DNA of 64,000 nt from Nostoc sp. 106C (GCF_002154725.1 NZ_MTAW01000047.1:1-64000), one strand, 5' to 3'. Positions 18,810-27,806 are shown, counted from the first letter of the stretch. The notes: generated by a model not told the origin, from the letters alone. Numbers and translations are program-made.

Positions 18810-18897
18810 ATCTACATCATATTTTTTGTGAAATGGTATAAGAGGAGTCTAACTATTTAGGCTGATTTATTATAGCGATCGCCAAGCGCAAGTAATT

Positions 18898-19563
18898 TTA
18901 TTTATTGAATTCTCCAAATTTAATATTCTTAAGATACTCATACCTGTTTTGTAACCCCCGAAAGTTACTTTCAATCAATGGAAAAAGCTTTTCAGGAAAT
19001 GGCTCATTCATATCAATAGGATTAAATCTTTGTAGCTCTTTTACAGAACGAATTGTTTTGTATACTGCAACATGTTTGATATATCTTAATAACTCATTTA
19101 TCAAATCCTTGCTATTAGCTGCATTTTCTGCTAGATGAATTTTAGATTCTACAATCTCAACTATTTCTTGATGATTTTTAAGAATAAATTCTTTTTCTAT
19201 AGCCACACTTACGGCTTCAGGTAAAACATTTTGTTCAGAACTCAAAGATTTTATTCGCTTCCACATTACATTATCTTTTTCCAGCCTCAAGTATATAGGC
19301 CAGTAAAACTCAGATATTTGTCTTTCGATAAACTCAAGCTCTGCATTATACCGAGCTATAGCAATCTGATTCTCTAATTCAGAGATTTGTTGCTGCTGTT
19401 GATGCTCTAGTTCAGCAATTAGTTGCCTTTGGTGATATTTTTCATTAGTTTCATTCTTAAATATCTCAAATCTCTCGTTAAGCCAGTAGCCTGCTACCAA
19501 AACAATGCCACCAACCAAGATTTTATCAATAACTAATTCAACAATCTTTTCAGAAAGAGCCAT
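18898..19563 (-). CDS. Membrane-anchored coiled-coil hypothetical protein
   Basis: About 221 residues. One N-terminal transmembrane helix (ILVGGIVLVAGYWL, about residues 16-29) is followed by a long coiled coil (ELEHQQQQQISELENQIAI region). A helical C-terminal domain (YLKNIKFGEF at the end) follows. The ATG at 19563 (MALSEKIVEL) is preferred, since GGGAGAG lies 11 bases upstream; the frame extends 10 codons further. The family was not recognised. The topology suggests an inner-membrane protein with a cytosolic helical domain. AT-rich compared with the nif genes. Confidence 0.65.
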   Translation of the reverse strand: MALSEKIVELVIDKILVGGIVLVAGYWLNERFEIFKNETNEKYHQRQLIAELEHQQQQQISELENQIAIARYNAELEFIERQISEFYWPIYLRLEKDNVMWKRIKSLSSEQNVLPEAVSVAIEKEFILKNHQEIVEIVESKIHLAENAANSKDLINELLRYIKHVAVYKTIRSVKELQRFNPIDMNEPFPEKLFPLIESNFRGLQNRYEYLKNIKFGEFNK

Positions 19564-19831
19564 GTAACAATTATCTCTCCCGTCCAATCTCAAACTACAA
19601 ATGATCTCACAATTTTAACCAGCAGAACGAAGAATAGTGCCTACGTAATATTACTTAATTAATAGTATTTATTATTTATGGAATCCAAATCTCATGAACA
19701 CGCATAAACTCTTAAAAGGTAGATTTAAAGTAATTGCGTAGCGTAACCACCGTATGCGAGGAATGCGATCGCTTTCATGTTGATGATTTTGTAGTCAGGA
19801 CTTCAGTTTTGACTACAAAATTTTTTATCCA

Positions 19832-20551
19832 TCAACTCTCCTGGAGGTGTTTATGGAAAAACTGTGTCAGCTCACGCCAAGCATCTTCAGCAGCTAAAGG
19901 ATTGTAGGAAGAACGCTCATTACAGAAAAAACCATGATCCGCATCAGGATAAACTTTCAAGGTATATTCTTTGCCAAGTTCTTGGAAGCGAGACTCGATT
20001 TGTCTAACGCGATCGCCTGGAATGAATGGATCTTTACCGCCAAAGAACAAGTAAACTGGCACTGTAATGTTTTTCACCGCTACAATCCACTCATCCAGAA
20101 CCATGCCATAGAAGGGAGCCGCCGCCGCAATCTCTGCCGATAAATTGCAGGCTGTGAAAAAAGTCAAACCACCTCCTAAGCAGAACCCAGTGACGCCTAC
20201 TTTATCTGGATACACATCTTTACGTGATTTTACATAAGCTAACGCTGCCCTAATATCTTCCTCAATGGGCTTGCCGAAGTCGAGGCGATACATCATAGCG
20301 TGCGCTTGTTCAACTTCATCGTATCCAAACTTGTTGTTTGGCAACTCACGATAGTACAAATCTGGTGCCAGAACCACGTAACCTTCCTGGGCAATTCGGC
20401 CTGCTACATCTCGAATGTGCGATGTTAAACCAAATGCTTCCATCAACAAGATGACGGCTGGCTGGCGTTCACTCTCAGTAGATGTACACAACCAAGCGGG
20501 CATTTGTCCATCGGGAGTACGAATCATCACCTCTGTCTGTTCGATTTGCAC
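19832..20551 (-). CDS. Dienelactone hydrolase family protein
   Basis: A 239-residue alpha/beta hydrolase of the dienelactone hydrolase type. The nucleophile elbow is GFCLGG (cysteine nucleophile, about residues 121-126), the acid is in GGKDPFIP, and the histidine is in DADHGFFC. The N-terminal VMIRTPDGQMPAWL and VILLMEAFGL are typical. It is soluble, with no signal peptide. ATG start at 20551. The physiological substrate in cyanobacteria is unknown; the known family reaction is opening of enol-lactones. Single gene within the nifD element. Confidence 0.88.
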   Translation of the reverse strand: MQIEQTEVMIRTPDGQMPAWLCTSTESERQPAVILLMEAFGLTSHIRDVAGRIAQEGYVVLAPDLYYRELPNNKFGYDEVEQAHAMMYRLDFGKPIEEDIRAALAYVKSRKDVYPDKVGVTGFCLGGGLTFFTACNLSAEIAAAAPFYGMVLDEWIVAVKNITVPVYLFFGGKDPFIPGDRVRQIESRFQELGKEYTLKVYPDADHGFFCNERSSYNPLAAEDAWRELTQFFHKHLQES

Positions 20552-20866
20552 GTCATTACCTCCGCCACTGCGATTTTAATCTGCTGTTAGAACAGTTAGG
20601 GAATGTATCTATTCTGACTGTTTTTCCAAACAGATGAGCGATCGCCCTAACTCTTTACAGGTAGATTTCAAAGTAGCGCAACGCACCTGATGCAAGAGAT
20701 GCCTTCGCTCTCCGTAATAATCAGAATCCGTGATTAGTTATAATTTGTAAAAAAAATTACTAAAAATACGGTTCTGACAATAGCAAAAAATTGTAGCTCG
20801 TTAATAAAGCGCCAAGAGCGGGAATGTTAAAAAGACCAATACTTAAAGCTAGCTTTGAGATTATAG
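20552..20866. other. Intergenic region between divergent genes
   Basis: About 315 bp separating the dienelactone hydrolase from the histidine kinase, so it should hold two divergent promoters. It contains a HIP1-like site and a short dispersed repeat related to GCGCAACGCACC (near 20676). No gene is seen. Confidence 0.5.
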
Positions 20867-22705
20867 ATGTTCCCAACACAACTCTTTCCAAAAATCCGTC
20901 TTCGGTGTGTAGGCGAAGCCCACCGCAGGCATCGCAATCTATTCATAGGGTTTTGTATCCTACTCCCCGTTCATTTTGCCTTAGCCAAGTTAGCAACAGC
21001 GGTTACATTTTCCGATGGCTCAACTGCAATTTGGCCTTCATCTGGCGTGTTTTTGGCAATAATACTGTTATTTGGACGGCGTTTTTGGATTGTCTTATTG
21101 CTTTGCGACTTTATTGTTAGCCGGGCGTTATTTTTCAATACACCTGCTTCTTTTGTAGTTGCGTCCCTTAACACGATTGATCCAGTAATTATTACTACCT
21201 TAGTTGCTCGTTACATTCCACTACGCTACCCATTTAATCGCGCCCAAGATGCTATAAAATTTATTGCTTTTCTGCTTCCCTTTACACCCTTCACAGCTTT
21301 AATTGGAGCTACAACGCAGTGTATTGTCGGCATTTCAAACTGGGACAACATTCGGATGGTTTGGCTGGGGTGGTTTATTAGCACTGATGTGAGTATGTTA
21401 ATTATTGCTCCTGCATTAGTAACATTGTTTCATCACCTTCGCACTCGTCAGCGATCGCAACGCAAGTCACAGACCGAATTTGTTCTAGCCTTAGCACTGT
21501 TAATAGGAATTGGATGTGCAGCCTTTGGGAGCAACAACCCAGTAGAGTATATGATGGTGCTGCCATTGCTGTGGGCTGCTTTTCGGTTGGAACAATGGCA
21601 AACCACACTTTTAATTATCGTCATGGCAATCATTGCAATTGTGGGTACATCTAAAGGATTTGGGTCTTTTGCCAAAGACTCAGTTGGTACTTCCCTGATG
21701 CTCCTGCAATCTTTTATGAGCGCATTGACCATTGTCACATTAATTTTGTCGGCAGCGATGCAAGAAAATCGGACTTCCGCCACCCAATTAGAGCAAGCCA
21801 ACAATGAGCTAGAACATCGCGTCGAGCATCGAACTGCTGAACTTATGCAGACTCTACAAGAGCTTCAGACTACCCAGGCGCAGCTTGTTCAGAAAGAAAA
21901 AATGTCAAGTTTGGGGCAATTGGTAGCAGGTGTAGCCCACGAAATTAATAATCCAGTCAATTTTATTCACGGTAACCTTGCCCATGTGCAGGAGTATACT
22001 AAAAATTTATTAGCGTTTGTGGAGTTACATCAGCAGTATAATTCCGATCCTCCCCCAGAAATTCTCTCCGCCGCCGAGGATCTGGATTTAGAGTTTTTGC
22101 AAGAAGACTTACCGAAGATGTTGTCTTCCATGAAATTGGGTACTGATCGCATTCGGCAGATTGTGTTATCCCTACGCAACTTCTCGCGCATGGACGAAGC
22201 TGAATTTAAAGACGTTGATATTCACGCAGGTATCGACAGCACCCTGATGATTTTGCAACACCGCCTCAAATCCACATTACAACGACCAGAAATAGAAGTA
22301 ATTAAAGACTACGGTACTCTACCCTTAGTAGAATGTTATGCTGGACAACTTAACCAGGTATTTATGAATATTCTGGTAAATGCAATTGATGCCTTAGAAG
22401 AACGCAAAATTCACGATGATCCGCATCAAATTACGATTCGCACAAATGTGGTTGATGCAACTTGGTTAGAAATTGCGATCGCAGACAACGGAATCGGTAT
22501 TCCCCAAAATATTCAGCAACGCATATTTGATCCCTTCTTTACCACCAAACCAATTGGCAAAGGAACCGGGATGGGGATGTCCATCAGTTATCAAATTATT
22601 ACAGAAAACCATAATGGTAAACTAGATTGTCGCTCAAATCCTAACGAAGGAACAGAGTTTATCATCCAGATTCCCCTTCAGCAAAGAGTTCATAGCCAGG
22701 TTTAA
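20867..22705 (+). CDS. MASE1-containing sensor histidine kinase
   Basis: A 612-residue membrane sensor kinase. The N-terminal MASE1-like domain has about eight to ten hydrophobic segments (residues ~25-315), including DGSTAIWPSSGVFLAIILL. A coiled coil follows, then an HisKA-type H-box VAGVAHEINNPVNF with the phosphoacceptor His. A HATPase domain follows with NILVNAIDAL (N box), ADNGIGIP (G1) and KGTGMGMS (G2). No response regulator gene is adjacent. The first 25 or so codons contain a GC-rich dispersed repeat (20893-20940) encoding an arginine/cysteine stretch, so the original N-terminus may have been altered. The signal sensed is unknown. Confidence 0.88.
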   Translation: MFPTQLFPKIRLRCVGEAHRRHRNLFIGFCILLPVHFALAKLATAVTFSDGSTAIWPSSGVFLAIILLFGRRFWIVLLLCDFIVSRALFFNTPASFVVASLNTIDPVIITTLVARYIPLRYPFNRAQDAIKFIAFLLPFTPFTALIGATTQCIVGISNWDNIRMVWLGWFISTDVSMLIIAPALVTLFHHLRTRQRSQRKSQTEFVLALALLIGIGCAAFGSNNPVEYMMVLPLLWAAFRLEQWQTTLLIIVMAIIAIVGTSKGFGSFAKDSVGTSLMLLQSFMSALTIVTLILSAAMQENRTSATQLEQANNELEHRVEHRTAELMQTLQELQTTQAQLVQKEKMSSLGQLVAGVAHEINNPVNFIHGNLAHVQEYTKNLLAFVELHQQYNSDPPPEILSAAEDLDLEFLQEDLPKMLSSMKLGTDRIRQIVLSLRNFSRMDEAEFKDVDIHAGIDSTLMILQHRLKSTLQRPEIEVIKDYGTLPLVECYAGQLNQVFMNILVNAIDALEERKIHDDPHQITIRTNVVDATWLEIAIADNGIGIPQNIQQRIFDPFFTTKPIGKGTGMGMSISYQIITENHNGKLDCRSNPNEGTEFIIQIPLQQRVHSQV

Positions 22706-22814
22706 TTTTGTGTTGTTGCATTGTGGAACGCTGGTTGTGTGAGGGAAGCGATCGCCTTTAGCGGCGTAAACTAAAAATGGGAATCCTATTCTTGGAAGAA
22801 TACAGTGAAATAAT

Positions 22815-23456
22815 ATGGCATCCAAGAAGTATTACGCAGTCTTGCATGGTAGGGAAACAGGTATATTTACCAGTTGGGCAGAATGCGAAAAGCAAATAAA
22901 AGGTTTTAGTGGAGCAGTATATAAGTCTTTTAAAACCAGACGTGAGGCAGAAGAAGCATTAGGAATGATTGAGCAACTATCAATTCTGCCAATTAACGAG
23001 GATGGAATGAAATGGCAGGAAATAACAGAGAAAATTATCCCTGCCACTGAGTTAATTCTGGATAGTGTTTGTGTTGATGCTTCATGTATTGGCAATCCTG
23101 GCGATGTTGAATATAGAGGTATGTATACAGCAACACGAGAGGTGATTTTTCACAAGCGTCCCATGCAAAACGGTACAAATAATTTGGGAGAATTTTTAGC
23201 GATCGTTCATGCCCTAGCTCATCTGAAAAAGCAAGGAAGCGATTTACCTATTTATTCTGATTCAGAGACAGCCATTATTTGGGTAAGTAATAAGAAAGTG
23301 CGGACAACATTGATACAAGATACAAGCAATCAGGAGATATTTAATTTAGTGGAAAGAGCATTGAATTGGCTAAAAAATAACGAGTACGTAAATCCTATTT
23401 TGAAATGGAATACTCTTGACTGGGGCGAAATTCCTGCCGATTTTGGTCGCAAGTAA
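22815..23456 (+). CDS. Ribonuclease HI with N-terminal viroplasmin/HBD-like domain
   Basis: A 213-residue protein. The N-terminal segment KYYAVLHGRETGIFTSWAEC and KGFSGAVYKSFKTRREAEEAL is the hybrid-binding (viroplasmin-like) domain. The second part is RNase H-like with Asp in SVCVDASCIG, Glu in NNLGEFLAIVHAL, Asp in IYSDSETAI and a late Asp in EIPADFGRK, the DEDD set. It cleaves the RNA of RNA-DNA hybrids. ATG start at 22815. It is convergent with the restriction endonuclease gene. Gain of an extra RNase H on a mobile element is unusual but not unique. Confidence 0.85.
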   Translation: MASKKYYAVLHGRETGIFTSWAECEKQIKGFSGAVYKSFKTRREAEEALGMIEQLSILPINEDGMKWQEITEKIIPATELILDSVCVDASCIGNPGDVEYRGMYTATREVIFHKRPMQNGTNNLGEFLAIVHALAHLKKQGSDLPIYSDSETAIIWVSNKKVRTTLIQDTSNQEIFNLVERALNWLKNNEYVNPILKWNTLDWGEIPADFGRK

Positions 23457-23585
23457 ATTAAATTGTAGCAGTTGAAAGTAAGGCGATCGCTCTCACTGTC
23501 AACGGTATAGCATAACTGCGGTAGATCACCTTTGCATCATCGCTGTATTTGTTCCATCTGCTGCAAAGCGGTTGTTAGGCTGATT

Positions 23586-24464
23586 TTAACTTTCTAGCTT
23601 TCTCAAGAAGTCTGCAAGCAAAGTCTTGTTCTGGAAAGTTGCTCGAATTGTGTCGTTGTTACTATAATCAATGATGACTTCAAACCTATCAAAATTACCA
23701 CTTGCATTATCGATGTCAAGTGTATTTAGCTCTGTAAGTGCATCATCAATGCTCTGAAACTCATATTTTGCACCAAAAAGCGGAATCAGAATTATTTTGG
23801 CAATATAACGATCAAGGCAATTTCTGAGCGTATCCATAAATTGATCGACTTCTTGTTTGGAAACACGCATCAAAGCCTGTCGAAGTTTCTCCTTGTCTAA
23901 ACTAGTTAGGCTAGCTAGCCTCTTTGAGGCTTTGGTATAACTTTCGTCCGGTGTTTCTTCATTAAATGCAACATCAAAATCAATTTCTTTAAATGTTGCT
24001 ACCACATCTTTATAAGGAATATAGATAATTGCAAATCCATTGTTTCTTAGTTGATCTAAAGCTGGTTTCGTGAAATCTCCAGCCAACACTGCGCCATAAA
24101 ATGGTGCTGACAAATGATGCAGTTCAATAATAGGTAGTATGGCACCTTGAATTTCTTGAGCTTTATTTTTTGAGTGTTTTGTATATCTCCGCCATGCGGA
24201 CTCGATAAATGCAACAGGTCTACCAAGCTGATCATCTGTACCATCAATCTCAATTACAAAATCTAAATCATGCTTATTTCCATATTTGTCTTCCCAAGTA
24301 ACTTTTTTACCACTTCTTGCTGAACGCGATCGCTGCCAATCGAGGTAGTAATTTTTGGTTTGTGCAAACTGTTGCAGTCGAGGTTTAAGGATATCGTCAA
24401 GCACAATATCCTCAAGAAGTTTGCCTAAATCTTGCCCAAACTTGTGTGATGGAGATTGTGCCAT
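23586..24464 (-). CDS. Putative type II restriction endonuclease
   Basis: A 292-residue protein encoded directly after a DNA methylase gene (4-bp gap, same strand), the typical layout of a type II restriction-modification pair. A PD-(D/E)XK-like core is plausible: the HDLDFVIEIDG strand supplies acidic residues, followed by VAFIESAWRRYTKHSKNKAQE with Glu and Lys/Arg. No homing or HNH motif is seen. ATG start at 24464. It would cut unmethylated DNA at a site that cannot be deduced. Alternatives are a solitary nuclease or a restriction-like domain protein. Confidence 0.7.
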   Translation of the reverse strand: MAQSPSHKFGQDLGKLLEDIVLDDILKPRLQQFAQTKNYYLDWQRSRSARSGKKVTWEDKYGNKHDLDFVIEIDGTDDQLGRPVAFIESAWRRYTKHSKNKAQEIQGAILPIIELHHLSAPFYGAVLAGDFTKPALDQLRNNGFAIIYIPYKDVVATFKEIDFDVAFNEETPDESYTKASKRLASLTSLDKEKLRQALMRVSKQEVDQFMDTLRNCLDRYIAKIILIPLFGAKYEFQSIDDALTELNTLDIDNASGNFDRFEVIIDYSNNDTIRATFQNKTLLADFLRKLES

Positions 24465-24468
24465 AAAT

Positions 24469-25779
24469 TTACCTTCTATCTATCCAAAGTCTTCCTTCAT
24501 GCAGCGGAACATTGTGTTTTCTGTTTTTCCACTTAATGTTACGCTGTCTAATCTCCTCAAAAGACCAGAAATCAAACCCTGCTGCAATAGCCAGTTTACC
24601 AAGCAACTGCTCAACCGGAACATATACTCCATAAGGAGCCGAATCTCCTACTACAAAGCAAACTTTGCAATCAGAGGTTGCAACTCGGCACAGGGCATGG
24701 AATACAAATCCCATATCAACAAAATAAGCGGCAATCATAGTATGATATGCTTTATTTCCGCTCTTCGTTCCGCGAATATTTTCTAGTTCTTGACATATAG
24801 GTAGTAACTCATCTCGAATTGGATTAAGAATTGATTCAGCTATCAAATCATCTAAGCTAAGCCGCTCCTTTGAAACATGTTGTGAACTTGAACGAATCAG
24901 GAATTTACGAACTATTTCGTGTAAACCACCCCAAGAATCAACCTCACCCCAAAAAGTCATTTCCAGACGTGTAGCATCTGCATAATCATAGTTATTTGCA
25001 TAAGGGGGAGAAGTGATTATTAAGTCTATTAAATTATCCGGAATAGTTTTTAAAGTTCTAGCATCATCTTGAATGAGATTAGCTCGGCTTAATTGAGTAA
25101 TAGATTGCATTTGATACATATCTTTTTGCATCAAATCAACCTGCCTTTCCAGTGCCTCAAATGGGTCATAAACTTTAGCTTTACGCTTATTAGGGAGAAT
25201 ATACTGCCACTGTGCTGTACCTACATGACTTGATGCTCGTAGGGTAGCAGAAATCGCTAGAAAAATGAGAGATTGTAATTTTTCAGGTAAAGATGGAGCT
25301 ATTTCAAGATAAGCTTGTCTAATTTTGAAGAGGTTTATTAATGTCTCATCTGTGTAGCATTTTCTTAATAATACTGGAATCTTTTCTGGTAGCTTTGGCT
25401 GAAGATTTGCAGCAAAATACTTAATTGTGCTAACTGCTGCCAAAAACTCATCAATATCTACTACCCATGCAAGCTTTCCCTTCGCCAGTCTATAAACAAA
25501 AGGATGCGCTTCAATTCCATAAGAATTTACACCAAGCTTATCAGCAGCAATACAGACAGTACCAGAGCCGACAAATGGATCGAGAATATTTTCAGGTGCC
25601 AATTGTGTAATTACACTTTCAACCCAATCTGCGGAAAATCCCGCAGAATAGCGAAACCATCTATGGATAGGCAATTTCATGTTGTCGGTGAAAGTACCTG
25701 TCCTCTCATTAATCGCTCTTAGTTGAGCATTATCGTGCGATTCAGGTACTAAATTGAGAAGCTGAGAATGCTTAGTCAT
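24469..25779 (-). CDS. DNA methyltransferase of a type II R-M system
   Basis: A 436-residue beta-class amino-methyltransferase. The SAM-binding motif DPFVGSGTV (about residues 82-90) is followed by GIEAHPF. The catalytic motif TSPPYANNYDYADATRLEM (about 257-275) is typical of N4-cytosine or N6-adenine methylases of the SPPY type. VCFVVGDSAPYG and FDFWSFEEI come near the C-terminus. It precedes the endonuclease gene in the same operon, so it probably protects the host sites. ATG start at 25779. Target specificity is not readable. Confidence 0.85.
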   Translation of the reverse strand: MTKHSQLLNLVPESHDNAQLRAINERTGTFTDNMKLPIHRWFRYSAGFSADWVESVITQLAPENILDPFVGSGTVCIAADKLGVNSYGIEAHPFVYRLAKGKLAWVVDIDEFLAAVSTIKYFAANLQPKLPEKIPVLLRKCYTDETLINLFKIRQAYLEIAPSLPEKLQSLIFLAISATLRASSHVGTAQWQYILPNKRKAKVYDPFEALERQVDLMQKDMYQMQSITQLSRANLIQDDARTLKTIPDNLIDLIITSPPYANNYDYADATRLEMTFWGEVDSWGGLHEIVRKFLIRSSSQHVSKERLSLDDLIAESILNPIRDELLPICQELENIRGTKSGNKAYHTMIAAYFVDMGFVFHALCRVATSDCKVCFVVGDSAPYGVYVPVEQLLGKLAIAAGFDFWSFEEIRQRNIKWKNRKHNVPLHEGRLWIDRR

Positions 25780-25900
25780 TGAGCTTCATGAGTCCAATAC
25801 TCTCGATAGAGAACTATGACATCTTACCCTAATAGCTTATTTACCAACCTTCATCCCGATCGAGAATGTTCATCAAACTGGCGATTGCACCACATCAATT

Positions 25901-27319
25901 TTAACTCCGCTTATAAACTAACTCCATTTTCAACTTCTCAATCTCCAGCTTCAATTTTTCATTCTCCATCCACAACTTTGCATTTTCTTCCCTAATCAAT
26001 TCAACCTCATCTCGTTTACTCAAAGCTTGATTAATCGCCAACTTCCGCATATCCAGCGAGAACCAACGCTGATAAGTTTGGGTATGAACTTGCACGCTAT
26101 GCCCCAAATTATCTGCCGCCGCTTTTATTGGTATTCCCAAAATATGCGCCCGAATTGCCCAAGCATGACGTAAATCATAGGGCTTAAAATCTAATCCAAT
26201 TTTACGAAACCACCAACTAACTCGTTGTGTTAATGCCGTTATTTCTGCATGATTATTCTTATCTTTTTTACTAATAGCTGTTGCCAGCATTTCTAAATAC
26301 TTCGGATTTATTAAATCAAATTCTTCAATCCATTGTTTATGTAATGGTAATGCTTGCCTTTCTCCAGTCTTACAATCTTTATCAACTTTCCATGTCAAAT
26401 CTACATTTTCCTGGCTTAACCACCAATCAATATCAGGATTAATAAATAATTCTCGTGGACGTAAACCAAAAACTGCTAACATTCCATAAGTCCAGCGCCA
26501 AAGCTGCCAGCTATCTTTAACTTCTTGATTTACTTGATTACCTCTGATATTCAGATAATCTGCAAATTTAGCAATTCCTGTGGCTATTTCGGCATCGGTT
26601 GGGATGTTCCGGGAATTGCGATCGGGCATTTTAGAATATTTAGATAAATCTATTTCGATTTTGAAGGTTTGGCAAAATGCAGATATAGCTCTGGCTGCAT
26701 TATATTTAGCCCATTCTTTATGGATGATTTCAATTGAATTTATCAAATTATCGGCAGTTGCTAAATCTTGAGAATTTGTGAATCGCTGGGTTCGAGAAAA
26801 GTAATAAAAAAAAGTATGTTCGCTTTTTGTAGTTCTTTTATGTGTTTTAAAATATTCTTCTTCAAATTGTTTGAGTAATTCTCCTATTGTTTTAAATTCT
26901 TTTTTAATTGCTTCGTTTCCTAAATATTTATCATTCCATTCAAAGGTTTTACGAGCAATTAACTTACCTAATTCGTAGGCTTCTTCCTCCGCTGTCTTGA
27001 GTCCATCTAAGTTGGCGGGAATATTTAAACTGAGATTGTATTGCTTTCTTCCAGTGCTATTTTTGTCGGAATCTCCTGGTTTAATTGGTAACGTTGCCCG
27101 TAATTGCAGACTTCCATTCGATTCCCTAATTGTCACCTTTGTCTTTGCAGACTTCAAACGCAGATTAACTTTCTCTAGCTCTTGCAGTACTTTTGTTCTC
27201 ATGTGTTCTCTTTGCTGCTGTGCTTGCATACTTGAGCCAAGGAAACTGCCATCGGTAGACGAAACAGGCTCCAAGTCTGCAAAAGCTTGTTGATATTTGT
27301 CTTGACCCTGGTTATGCAT
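25901..27319 (-). CDS. xisA: XisA, nifD-element excisase (tyrosine recombinase)
   Basis: A 472-residue tyrosine recombinase that excises the nifD element between the GGATTACTCCG repeats in developing heterocysts. The catalytic residues are visible: Arg287 or Arg289 in GLRPRE, Arg384 in YDLRHAW with Tyr381 where most integrases have His, His407 in NLGHS, and the nucleophile Tyr416 in TQTYQRWF. The C-terminus is a coiled coil (ENEKLKLEIEKLKMELV). The length matches the family. It lies 118 bp inside the right border and reads inwards. The protein is close to XisA of Anabaena PCC 7120 as remembered. Confidence 0.97.
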   Translation of the reverse strand: MHNQGQDKYQQAFADLEPVSSTDGSFLGSSMQAQQQREHMRTKVLQELEKVNLRLKSAKTKVTIRESNGSLQLRATLPIKPGDSDKNSTGRKQYNLSLNIPANLDGLKTAEEEAYELGKLIARKTFEWNDKYLGNEAIKKEFKTIGELLKQFEEEYFKTHKRTTKSEHTFFYYFSRTQRFTNSQDLATADNLINSIEIIHKEWAKYNAARAISAFCQTFKIEIDLSKYSKMPDRNSRNIPTDAEIATGIAKFADYLNIRGNQVNQEVKDSWQLWRWTYGMLAVFGLRPRELFINPDIDWWLSQENVDLTWKVDKDCKTGERQALPLHKQWIEEFDLINPKYLEMLATAISKKDKNNHAEITALTQRVSWWFRKIGLDFKPYDLRHAWAIRAHILGIPIKAAADNLGHSVQVHTQTYQRWFSLDMRKLAINQALSKRDEVELIREENAKLWMENEKLKLEIEKLKMELVYKRS

Positions 27320-27437
27320 CGCGGTATTTTTAGCCTATATTTAGCCTAAAAATAAATGTGTTCTGGGCGAACAATGTTTGAAACTGACATTGATTGCTAC
27401 GAACATTAGGCTACTAAAAGGTATTGAACCATAAAAA

Positions 27438-27448
27438 GGATTACTCCG
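27438..27448 (+). other. Right recombination site of nifD element
   Basis: GGATTACTCCG, identical to 7572-7582. The sequence after it (GTCCTTATCACGG) continues nifD in frame. Confidence 0.95.
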
Positions 27449-27582
27449 GTCCTTATCACGGTTATGACGGGTTTGCCATCTTCGCCCGCGACATGGATTT
27501 GGCACTCAACAGCCCAACCTGGGGTCTAATTGGCGCTCCTTGGAGCAAGAAAGCTGAAGCTAAAGCTAAAGCTGCCGTTTAG
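27438..27582 (+). CDS. nifD: nifD 3' part (C-terminal ~46 residues)
   Basis: Encodes the C-terminus of the nitrogenase alpha subunit, starting within [12 protein letters not shown] and ending [10 protein letters not shown] before the stop at 27580. It has no start codon and is expressed only after excision joins it to 6220-7582. [18 protein letters not shown] is the conserved C-terminal segment that packs against the beta subunit. nifK follows 224 bp downstream. Confidence 0.96.
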
Positions 27583-27610
27583 GGAAATGGAACAGAGAGA
27601 TTAGTAGGGG

Positions 27611-27630
27611 CCTGGGGCTAAAACCCCAGG
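27611..27630 (+). promoter_or_regulatory. Hairpin between nifD and nifK
   Basis: CCTGGGG and CCCCAGG (27611-27617, 27624-27630) form a perfect 7-bp stem with loop CTAAAA. No T run follows, so it is more likely an mRNA-stabilising or processing element than a strong terminator. Confidence 0.55.
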
Positions 27631-27806
27631 GGGGATTTGGGAATCCAAGATTCAAAATTAAAAATTCAAAGTTGGGAATTTTGTGTTTTGCATTTTGAGT
27701 TTTGAATTATATTTCCACTTCCCACCCGCAACTCTCGTTACCTGAACCACAAAAAATGCTCATTGTTTGACCAGTCACGAATTCAGTCAGCTTGGAGATC
27801 CAACAA

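Larger units (their letters stand above)
18171..18897. other. Repeat-rich intergenic region
   Basis: About 730 bp with no protein-like frame. It contains two palindromic dispersed repeats, listed separately at 18287-18342 and 18731-18809. The stretch between them shows no recognisable feature. Confidence 0.6.
7572..27448. mobile_element. nifD excision element (19,866 bp)
   Basis: Bounded by perfect 11-bp direct repeats GGATTACTCCG at 7572-7582 and 27438-27448, the same core as in the well-known Anabaena nifD element. Joining the two sites restores nifD in frame ([15 protein letters not shown]). xisA lies at the right end, reading inwards. The element is much longer than the roughly 11-kb element of PCC 7120. 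It holds about 19 genes, including a restriction-modification pair, a P450 and a histidine kinase. None has an evident role in nitrogen fixation except xisA. Confidence 0.97.

Noticed and set aside
20824-21120. Overlapping open frame at the start of the histidine kinase
   Set aside because: Other frame of the MASE1 region, which has hydrophobic periodicity and downstream kinase motifs in the annotated frame.
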